DNA from: Staphylotrichum longicolle
Lineage: Eukaryota > Ascomycota > Sordariomycetes > Sordariales > Chaetomiaceae
Assembly (NCBI GenBank): GCA_019096155.1
Contig: JAHCVI010000001.1
Location: forward strand, 8,680,001-8,744,000
Direction of reading: 5' to 3'
Length of the DNA: 64,000 bases
This document shows positions 21,771 to 30,124 of this stretch, in pieces; position 1 is the first letter of the stretch, and each line of letters opens with the position of its first letter. A program made the translations under genes and the position numbers. The notes below the pieces were generated by a model, which worked only from the letters and a program-made list of their open reading frames with translations, was not told the origin of the DNA and did no database searches.

Positions 21771-23867
21771 TCAAGTCGCAGCCGAGTGCCGCCGGCGCAG
21801 CGGGGAGGGCGGCATCATAATGCTGCCCTCCTCCTCCCTCTCGTCCTCCTGCCCTGCATCTTCTCCTGCTCCCGCCATCTCAGCACCCGCCTCGCTACGC
21901 GGCGCGGACGGCACCATCCTTCCCTGTTCCTCCATCTTGTCCTCCTGTACCTGCTCCTCCCTCTCGACCTCCTCTCCCTCACCCCCTCCCACTCCCTCCA
22001 CTTCACCCCCATCGGCGCCACCGCTCGTGATAGCAAGCGCGCTCCCGCTCCTCCGCAGCGGACAGTTCCTCCAGTGCGGCATGTGGCTCGTGCCCTCGGG
22101 TCCGGCGCCGATCGGCAGGCCGCAGAGCGGGAGCGGTTCCTGCCCTCCGCCCATCCCCATGCCATCCTGCTCCCTCTGCTTGCCTTTTCCGGCTCCGCCA
22201 CCTCCTCCTGCGGCTCCTCCATGGTGGCCATCCTCCCGTCCCTGGGTGATGTTCTGCTCTTTTCCATGGTCCTGTTGCTGAGACGCAGGCGGCAGCAACT
22301 GCCTGTCCGCGGGCACTTGAGTGGCTTGGCCGTGGCCGTGGCCGTGACCTTGCGCTTGCTGACCATAACTACCGTGAGCACCGTGACCACCATGGCCATT
22401 GCCACCACCAATGTTGCTGCTGTCGTGATACACAAACCCGCGCGTGTGATACGGCCCGCCCGTGCCCGTCGGCACCCCATTCCCACCACCACCATTCCCA
22501 CTCGTCCCACGCACGATCACCACCGGCGTCCAGGGATACACCCCGGCGGGGATGGTGTCCGAAAACGTCGCGGCCGTGGCATACGCCGGGTGGGCCGGGG
22601 TGAAGGTGATGGGCAGGTAGGGCGGGTGCTGGCGGTAGTCGTATCCGCCCGCGTATCCGCTTCCCGGGAAGGGAAAGGGGAACGGAGCGGGGAGGTGGAA
22701 GGGGGGAGGAGCGGGGACGGGGAAGGGGCCTGGGTGCGGGTGCGGGTGGTGAGGGAAGGGGTTAGGGGCAGGGGCGAGCATGAGTTGGTTTGTAGGGGGG
22801 TGTCGGGCCTGTTGAGACTGTTGAGACTGGTGAGACTGGCGAGTCTGTTGAGGTTGAGTGATGGTAGGCCCAGGGGGAGGCGAGCGGCGTTGAGAGCGGG
22901 AAGGCCCGGAGGGGGCTGCGCCGCCACGAGCCCGGCGGGCGTCGCCTCCGAAGCGGCGGTTGTTGTTGCTGTGATGCTGGCGAGTGTTTGTTGTCTGGCC
23001 CCTGAACTCGGCCGCCGGGCGGGTGGATGTGGGACGCTGGGGGAGGTTGACCTTGGGCGGCTCGTCCTTGGTCAGGTCAAACTTGCCAAATGCCTTCTCG
23101 ATGGAAACGATGCGCTGCATGGTCTCGTCGACCTGGCCGTCAATGTCACGGGTGTCGCGTTTGATTTTCTCGGCGTTGTCCTCCCACTCGCGCCACCGGC
23201 GCAGCGTCTCGCGGTCCCGGGGGGCTAGGTCGGCGTTGTCGATCTGCGGTTGGAATGGAGCAAAGGATGCCGGGCAGTTACATTTTCCGGCGTCGTGCTG
23301 CGCGCGGTGGTCCGCCTGCCACTCGGCTGCGTAGAGGCTAGAGAGGCGGAGGGTGACATGGTGCTCACCCGTCTTGGTCACCGTCTCGGTAAAGAGAGCT
23401 GGGACGCGATCGTCGTCAGAAGTGGAGGCGACGGTCTGCTCAGCGCTGCTCTGGCTAGCGACCAGCTGTCCATCATTGGAGCCCTCGGTCACCGCGGTCG
23501 CCTTTGGAGTCGGGCTTCTATCGTCCTCAGCCGCTCTATGAGGAGCCTTGTGTGGAGTGTAGGGCGGAGTGACAACGGTAGAGGCATCTCCAATGACTCG
23601 GGGAGTGGTCAAGAGACCGGGAAAGTCGACCTCGCAGCCGCAGACTCCGCGCTCATGGAGCCAGCGATGCTCCCACTCCCGGATCAGAACCCAGCGGGAA
23701 TGGAGCTGCCGCTCACAGGCAGCACACATGGTCTCAGCATAGTGAGGCTTGTCAGGCGGGATGCCACAGACCGGGAAGTTGTGCCCGGCAGTGGTCAGCG
23801 GGCAGGGTCGAACCACGCCGATCGAGCGGTGGCCGCACTGGTAGGCGATGAATTCCTTGTGGCACAT
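21771..23867 (-). CDS. Unrecognised fungal protein with Cys/His-rich N-terminus and Pro/His/Gly-rich tail
   Basis: Single exon, 698 aa. I do not recognise the family. The first 90 residues carry many Cys and His residues (MCHKEFIAYQCGHRS, CPLTTAGHNFPVCG, MCAACERQLHSRW, RGVCGCEVDFPGL), suggesting a small zinc-binding module. Residues about 195-275 hold a CNC pair and a charged helical segment (DRETLRRWREWEDNAEKIKRD) that may form a coiled coil. The remainder is low complexity, rich in Pro, His, Gly and Gln. The ATG at 23867 is the first in frame and opens directly on the Cys-rich motif. The upstream region has a long polypurine tract (polypyrimidine in gene sense). Confidence 0.7.
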   Translation of the reverse strand: MCHKEFIAYQCGHRSIGVVRPCPLTTAGHNFPVCGIPPDKPHYAETMCAACERQLHSRWVLIREWEHRWLHERGVCGCEVDFPGLLTTPRVIGDASTVVTPPYTPHKAPHRAAEDDRSPTPKATAVTEGSNDGQLVASQSSAEQTVASTSDDDRVPALFTETVTKTGEHHVTLRLSSLYAAEWQADHRAQHDAGKCNCPASFAPFQPQIDNADLAPRDRETLRRWREWEDNAEKIKRDTRDIDGQVDETMQRIVSIEKAFGKFDLTKDEPPKVNLPQRPTSTRPAAEFRGQTTNTRQHHSNNNRRFGGDARRARGGAAPSGPSRSQRRSPPPGPTITQPQQTRQSHQSQQSQQARHPPTNQLMLAPAPNPFPHHPHPHPGPFPVPAPPPFHLPAPFPFPFPGSGYAGGYDYRQHPPYLPITFTPAHPAYATAATFSDTIPAGVYPWTPVVIVRGTSGNGGGGNGVPTGTGGPYHTRGFVYHDSSNIGGGNGHGGHGAHGSYGQQAQGHGHGHGQATQVPADRQLLPPASQQQDHGKEQNITQGREDGHHGGAAGGGGGAGKGKQREQDGMGMGGGQEPLPLCGLPIGAGPEGTSHMPHWRNCPLRRSGSALAITSGGADGGEVEGVGGGEGEEVEREEQVQEDKMEEQGRMVPSAPRSEAGAEMAGAGEDAGQEDEREEEGSIMMPPSPLRRRHSAAT

Positions 23868-25588
23868 GGTGCCTGCTTGGTAGCTAAGCGTGAGGTCGGT
23901 TGTTTTGGGGTTTTGCGTCGTATTCTGAAAGCGCTGGGGTCAGTGATGGCTGAAGAAGACTGAAGAAAAGAGAGCGGTAGAAAAGAAGAGGCAAAGAGAA
24001 GAAGATGAAGAGAAGAGGGTGAAGAGAAGAGGGTGAAGAGAAAGAGTGAAGAAGAAGTGGAAGAGAAGAAGGTGAAGAAGGCGTTGGAAAGTAGAAACTA
24101 GAAGAGGGCTCTTCAAGGCCCAGGATGTCTGGTCAGCCAGATGAAGAGTGCCTGCAGGAAACAGGAAGCCCTATTCAACCTCACCAGCAGGTATTGTATG
24201 ATTCTTGAGGCATGTGCGGAGCTATACGCAGCAGTGACCTCGCCGGGGTGCGGAATAGGGGTAGCGGGTCCACGAAACTCGACATGTCCGCTTACAATTC
24301 TGCACCATACAAAACGCATACACAAGACTTCCGGAATGCAGATTTCGAATTCAGACAGCCGCCTTGAGCGCTTAAGGCACAAGAACAAGAACAAGAAACG
24401 GAAAGGACCACAAACAACAAGAAAGCAGAAGCTGGGCCCTGACATGTTTGTGTTTCTTGTTACACCAGGAAACGTACCTCTTTCAGATTTCCGCCAGCAA
24501 CATGTACCCAGTGCTCTGGCACTGCCCACACAGATCGGTTTGTTTGGCGAAATCCAGAAACAACCCAAACCGACGGGCGGGCTGCCTGCTTGACCGGGCT
24601 GTCTTACTCTTCGATGCCACTGGTTGGCCACGCACCTTGACCGTGAGACGTTGGCCAGTTGGACGTAGTTGAGGGACGCAAGCAGGCACAAATGCGAGCC
24701 CAGAGAGCCCAAGATCTGCGATTCATTCACAGATATACGACAGATGACGGTTCAAGAGGCACCAGGGTGGATGAGGAATGGCAGGCCAGCTCATATGTGC
24801 GGCCCCGTCGGTGGGAGTCACACGTATGAAGCTATGCTGTTTCACTCGCTTTGACAATAGCACGTTCGTTTACCTTGCGGGCCTTGATCACACGACCGGG
24901 ATGCTTGGATGAAGAGCCGACATGGGAGGTCGGCCATAGTGCCCACTGACTCGGGATACCGGTGATGAAGGAGCAGATCATACACACAACCTTGTGGGAG
25001 CCCCCAGTCTTAGCAAAGGTTTCGATGCTATTGTCGTTGACAAGCCTTCCCTAATGGAATTAAATCTATTGACTTCTCATGAGGGTGGAAATGGTGTGGT
25101 CATACATCGAGGGGACGGGCACTCAACATTCAGGAAGGGCGTAAGTAATCTACGAGGGGAGTTAACACTCTGGGAAAGAGCCATGATCTACAAGAGCAGC
25201 CCGGTGACAAAGATATATGTCGCAGCCATCATATCTTTCTGGTAATGTCCCAGTAACTGAATCAAGTACGAAGGAAACCGGAAAGCATAGACTTACCGAG
25301 ATAAGTATGAACAACACGCTGTGAAGGAGCACATGACCAGAGTATAGCCTCATGAGCTCTCATCTCACCCGCTCGTACGATACCGATAGCCGGAGAACCC
25401 CGGAGATGGTCCGTTTTCTGAAGAGTCATAAGGTCCCCTCCCTAGAAATACATTCGTCTGAATACACCAAACCCCAAACTGGATCTGGATCTGGAAATAT
25501 GATACATGGTGCAAACAATATTTGTACAACAAGACGATGGAGAGTAGGACAAGTCCACGCGGCAGGTGGAGCGTGGGCGACCCGGCCG
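23868..25588. other. 1.7-kb intergenic region upstream of the Cys-rich gene
   Basis: Apart from the purine tract at its left edge I see no gene here. Open frames of up to 205 codons (24113-24730) lack recognisable protein features, compositional bias and splice-consistent extensions. No tRNA or transposon ends were found. Confidence 0.5.
23953..24108 (-). repeat. Polypurine (GAAGAGAAGAGGGT-type) imperfect tandem repeat
   Basis: About 155 nt almost free of C and poor in T on the plus strand, with repeats of GAAGAGAAGAGGGT. In the direction of the downstream Cys-rich gene it is a polypyrimidine leader tract ending about 86 nt before its ATG. Confidence 0.8.
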
Positions 25589-27117
25589 TCAAAAGACCTT
25601 GATCCCGTTTCCGGCAGCCTGGTTCATGAAAAAGGATTTGAGCGGCCCAAGAGCGTTGACGGCGCTCAAGCCCACCGACCTCAGGGGCACCAGCGGTCCG
25701 CTGCCCACGGAGTAGAGCTTGTGGAGCTTGTCGCAAACCCCAAGAAGCAAATGGTTCGCAGCGTAGCGTTCAGCGACATAGGGCTCGAGCGACATGGTGA
25801 CGCCGATATCCTGGCCGTGGTTGACGGCATACTCGATGGTCTTGGCGAGGCTCTGCACATCGCCTTGCCCCTGGTTCAAACCCTGGCCCGCGAGCGGGTG
25901 AATGGTGTGGGCGGCGTCTCCGACCAGAGCCACGCGCTCGCCAATGTAGGTGTCGGCGTGCCGCAGCTTCAGGGGGAAGGAGGCAACGGTGCCCTCCTGG
26001 ACCCCCATCACCGTCTGAGGGACGGCCCGGTAGTCGACGGGCGTGTGCTCCATCCTCCACGAATACTCCTCAGCCTGGCCGGACTCCTGGGTGTGCATAT
26101 ACTCCAGGTCTGTCGGGCTGAGCCGGAAGGCGGCGTTCACCATGGCGGTGAAGTCCTTGGCTGAGAGGCTTTTGAGCAGGGAGGCGTTCCTGGGCGTTGT
26201 CGACCAGACAAGTGTGGAATAGTTACCCGGTAGAGGCAGCATGGCGACCGGCCCCGTGGGAAGGAACCTCTGGTAGGCAATCTTGGTGTGGTCCCCACCC
26301 CATCCCTCCCCTTCCATCTCGACGGTCGCGACGACACCGTGGCGGTTGTAGTCCCAGCCGCGGGCGTTGATGCCGGCGAAGGAGCGCACGGGGCTGTTTG
26401 CACCATCTGCACCCACGAGCAGCCGCGCGGACAGCTGCTTGCCTCCAGAGAGGTGCACGACGGGCCATTCCCGCAGGTCCATCTCCTCGGTCTCCTCCCC
26501 GTACGTGATCCTCTCGACCCTGGCATTGTCAAACATGGCCACGCCGCCCAGCTCCTCCAGCCGCTTCAGCAAGCCAGACGTCAGGTTCAGGTTCTCGTTC
26601 ATGTAGGCGATGGTCGTCCCGGCAGCAGGGGCCGAGCCCGGAGCCCAGTCGAACTCGATCCTTGCGCCCGTCACGCCATCCCAGACCTGCATCTCCTGGT
26701 ACGCCTGAACTCTGTCGCGCTCCAGATGTCTCCAGGCTCCGATTTGATCGAGGAAGAGCGCGGACGATGGCGTCAGGGAGCTACATCGGTTCGAGAACCT
26801 GTCGGGAGGGAGCTTCCACGACTTGACCTTGGCCAGGTCCTGGGCCTCGACGAGGGCGATTCGGAGGTGCGATGTGACGGGATTTGCGCCTGGCAAGCAA
26901 ATGGTCAGGATTCCGGCAAGACGGCCACGGACAAGCTGCCACACTCACGCAATGCCGTCAGGAGACTCAGGCCCGCGGGGCCCCCTCCGACGCAGACCAC
27001 ATCGTAAATGTCCGGTTTCGCCGCGGCGCTCGCGTAGCTTCGCCGGAGCTGGCGTTGGAACCGCTGGGTGCAGCTACGGCACACGTATGCGGCCCGTCCC
27101 CTAATTACTGCATCCAT
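25589..27117 (-). CDS. coq6: Ubiquinone biosynthesis monooxygenase Coq6
   Basis: CDS complement(join(25589..26889,26949..27117)), 489 aa. Residues 1-35 are rich in Arg, Ser and Ala without acids after residue 2, as in a mitochondrial targeting peptide. The FAD fingerprint DVVCVGGGPAGLSLL is at about 39-53; the NAD(P)H/FAD DG motif is LLVGADGANSPVR; the second FAD motif is VALVGDAAHTIHPLAGQGLN at about residue 376. Coq6 is the flavoprotein that hydroxylates C5 of the CoQ ring on the inner membrane. The intron 26890-26948 (GTGAGT...CCAG) gives LLTALRANPVTSHL. The coding frame is intact. A telomere-like motif lies about 100 bp upstream of the start. Confidence 0.95.
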
Positions 27118-27834
27118 TGAGCCGGTGGTGTTGAGTGGCGGGTTGCTGACCGTTTCCGAAGCTGAATTCCCAAGCTCGGAGCTCGGCTCGTTCGATTTCA
27201 GATTACGGGTCGCAAATGCAACCCTAACCCTCTACTTCTGCCTGCTGCATGTGTAAGTCAACGATCACGCAACGAATCATGAACTCTGATTTCCAGCTTG
27301 CCATGACGTCTGTCATCCGAAAAAGCACGAAGGCTGCCCCTTCTACATGGTCTACATAAGGGAGGCTAGGCAGCTTGGGTCCGTCTCATTGGTCTTCAAA
27401 GAACGCATGCATTTTGCTTCGCCGGTTCCTAGTGGCGTCTGGGTGTGTTTCATATTGCCCTTTAGCTTCCACTTAGTTGTGTGCTTGGAACGTCTGACTA
27501 GCCCAGACCTGGTCTTTTCTGGACGCAGGATCTCTGTGAAGGGCTTTGTGAACTGGGCCTTGTGACGATCCGTGTCAGATATCAATCCTGGATTTTGGGA
27601 CAGGCCACTGTTGAATAAATAGCTGCGGCCAAGTCTGTCTCTGTGTCTCTGTGACTGAATGCACGCCTCCTTGCTTACCTCTTTCCCCTTCTCACTTACT
27701 TTCACATTCACACCCAACCATCGCCAACCGTCGAGCAACCGAAATCAATCTAACAAAAAGAACCAGAGATCAGCTTCAAACAACCAAACCCCGTATCATT
27801 TCACATCTCACCAATTGCCCCTCTAACCGCCAAA
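27118..27834. promoter_or_regulatory. Divergent region between coq6 and the DUF7053-like gene
   Basis: 717 bp. Contains AACCCTAACCCT at 27220-27231, on the coq6 side. A TTGAATAAATAG sequence at about 27612 could serve as TATA-like element for the right-hand gene. No gene seen. Confidence 0.5.
27220..27231 (-). promoter_or_regulatory. Telomere-like double repeat upstream of coq6
   Basis: Reads AGGGTTAGGGTT in coq6 sense, 103-114 bp from the ATG. It lies in a 17-nt sequence identical to the one upstream of rtt10 and in the same orientation to its gene. Confidence 0.5.
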
Positions 27835-28589
27835 ATGTCGTGTAAGCTCTCCCAACCTCCCCCATACCTCAGCCAACCCCAACACTGACCTCACCACCCA
27901 GTCCTCAACACCACCGCCAAAATCACCCACACCACCCGCCTCCCCGCCTCCACCACCCGGCCACAGGCCCTCGCCATGCTCTCCGACCACGTCTTCTTCC
28001 TGCACTGCGACCCGCACCTAGCCAAGTACGAACCCATCCCGCCCTCCGAGCACGCCGCCCTCACCCCCCGCCCTCCATCCCGGACGACATCAAACCCCGT
28101 CTCCGCCGGCTGCTGCCGCCCCCACAACCCCCTCACAACCACCGTCATCACACCACCAGGAATCGGAAGCAGCAGCTGAGGTGGTGGTGGGTGGTGGAGA
28201 GGAGGCGACGGCGACGGTGACGACGCCGAGGTGCTACCGCGTCACCGACGTGGTGCACGCCATCCCCGGGGCATCTGGGACACCAACGTGGTCAGCGTGT
28301 ACGAGTTCGCCGACCTGGCCGAGGGCGTGTTTGTGCGGATCCGGAGCCCGCTGGGCGTCGTCATGGAGACGGTCTGGCGGGTCGCGGACGTCGAGGGTGG
28401 TAGTAGTGGCGAGAATGGGAGGGTGAGGTCAACGGGGTAAAGGGACTGGAGCTGGTGGAGGAGGTGACGGTGCGGTGTTCGCGGCTGTTGTTGGGTATCG
28501 TGAAGGGGGCGTGCGAGACCAATTGGAGGGGGATACACGGGAAGATGGTGGAGAGGTTGGAGAAAGAGGCAAAGGGGGAGCGGGCCTAA
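27835..28589 (+). CDS. DUF7053-like fungal protein, frame disrupted
   Basis: Exon 1 is 27835..27841, the intron 27842-27901 (GTAAGC...CCCAG), exon 2 from 27902. The spliced start MSFLNTTAKITHTTRLPAST, then LSDHVFFLHCDPHLAKYEPI, CYRVTDVVHAIP, GIWDTNVVSVYEFADL, RIRSPLGVVMETVWRV and KGLELVEEVTVRCSRLL match in order the layout of small Pezizomycotina proteins of the DUF7053 type, which have no known activity. The order is conserved but the pieces lie in different frames; frame changes are needed near 28,070, 28,098, 28,268 and 28,415, mostly by one missing base. A Ser/Pro/Ala-rich insert (about 28,090-28,200) sits between the first and second conserved blocks. Possibly a pseudogene, but the same error type occurs in essential genes nearby. 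Confidence 0.65.
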
Positions 28590-29582
28590 GGGGGTTGGTC
28601 TTGGGACGATTGAGGTGGGAGGCAGCACGGGAGGATGGGATGGGCGTCAGATGACGACTGGGAATGGACGCTGGCATTTTCGGAAGTGAGGCTGGAGGGA
28701 TGTTGGAATTGTGAAGGCTGCGACAGTCGTCCCGTGATGATGCGCGAACATGCGACGGCAATGTCAAATGGAATTAACTATGTGTGCTGTCAATGTTTTC
28801 AAATGTGGCGATGGGAAGGACAAAAAGTGGATGAGAGAAGCCTGCAGCACTCATGCAGTCAAGCAATTCAGAAAGATATTCGACCATGAGATACAAGGGC
28901 GAAACCACGAGACGACTTAGGGTAGTAGAGTCTCTGTAAGCCATGATACTGGCCTCTAAAACTGCAAGATCAGCCGCCTCAACTTACACCTGTGTCGTTC
29001 AGGCCCAGATGCCAGTTCAGGATGCAAAAATGCAGGTTGCAGGAGGCTGTGAGGTGCGTCTTGACTTTCAGAAACACGCACTGGCATGCTTCCCCTGAAC
29101 GGCGGCAACTGCCGCCCCACGTGTCTGCAGGCCTTGATTGGGCAATCTTCGCCACGCGTGCACTAGCGCCGTTTTAGCCTGTGATCGCTGGACCCCTGGG
29201 CAAAGTCGCTGATGCTCACCTTCACGAGCCCAGCATCACGAGTTGATGTTGAAGGTGGCTGTCGGCGACCGATTTCGTGAGTCAACAACCCTATCTGAAT
29301 AAGCCCATTCAGATAACTAACTGTTTTGAATAGGTTCCACAATTCAAAATCCATTTCATTCTCAGCGGCGCTGCAACACGCAGCCGCGGGATTGGCCGCC
29401 TTCAACTTTCACCCATCGTGAGACCCGCGACGACATCATCGCCCCGTCCCTCCTGCGCTCTGTTTGGGCGTAATTAATCTGAGTGAGTGTATGCGAATTC
29501 TCTGCTTCTGCGACCGCCGATTTTTCTGTCTTGAACCGTCAAGCTAGCACCAAACCCGTCAAAGAAGCACCGGCTGACCAAG
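28590..29582. other. Intergenic region upstream of the POD-6 locus
   Basis: About 1 kb. Balanced base composition, no recognisable gene. ATTGG (reverse CCAAT) sequences occur at 29137 and 29390, the latter within 200 bp of the next ATG. Confidence 0.5.
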
Positions 29583-30091
29583 ATGGAGAACAGAGGGGGC
29601 AACGCCCGCCCCGAGATCAGAGAGACCGCCGGCCCCCTTCGCCAGCCCGCCTCCCGCCTCCCGCCTCCCCCCGGCCCCCCCCGACGCTCCCGCTTCCTCC
29701 CCTCCCCGCCCACGCCGGCCCGACCGAGTCGTCTCCGCTGCACCCGTGGCAGCGGCGGGCCATCTTCCGGTGGCTCGACGAGATCGCCTTCCCGGAGGAC
29801 TGGTGAGTCTTGCTTGTGTACCTTGATGAGAATCAGTGGATTTTTGTTGTATCGATCCCGATCGCCCGCTCTTTTATCTGACCCACTCACTTTTTTTGTG
29901 CTTTCTTTTTCAGGCGTCCGCAGCTGACCTTACCCAGTGAGCCGGCCATTTCCGAGGAGGCCCAAGGCACTCAGGGCGAGGCGCAAGAGAGCCTTCCTCG
30001 ACGCGAGGAAACCGACAACTTGTCTGAGTTGTCATTCTCGCTGCTGTTCGAGCATTCCTCGGACACCAACCCTCCCTTCACGCGCAACTAG
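29583..30091 (+). CDS. Candidate small protein or long uORF directly upstream of POD-6 kinase
   Basis: ATG at 29583 opens a Pro/Arg-rich frame. After a C8 run (29675-29682) the frame reached by one added base encodes HPWQRRAIFRWLDEIAFPEDW. An intron 29803-29913 (GTGAGT...TTTTTCAG) then joins in frame to RPQLTLPSEPAISEE and a Ser/Glu-rich end with TAG at 30089-30091, about 133 aa in total. The stop is 33 nt before the kinase ATG, so both may sit on one transcript. The frame-preserving splice and the aromatic/charged WLDEIAFPEDW block argue for coding; the need for a frameshift and the proline-rich start argue against. Not recognised. It may instead be the spliced 5' leader of the kinase. Confidence 0.4.
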
Positions 30092-30124
30092 CCTGGTCCA
30101 AGAGACTAGGCCTCGCCGATCGCC

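Noticed and set aside
24113..24730. 205-codon minus-strand frame in the 1.7-kb gap
   Set aside because: No family resemblance, no splice-consistent extension, overlapping plus-strand frames of similar quality.
27835..28589. DUF7053-like locus considered as a decayed pseudogene or RIP target
   Set aside because: Changes are base losses, not C-to-T transitions, and the same defect type hits essential genes nearby.
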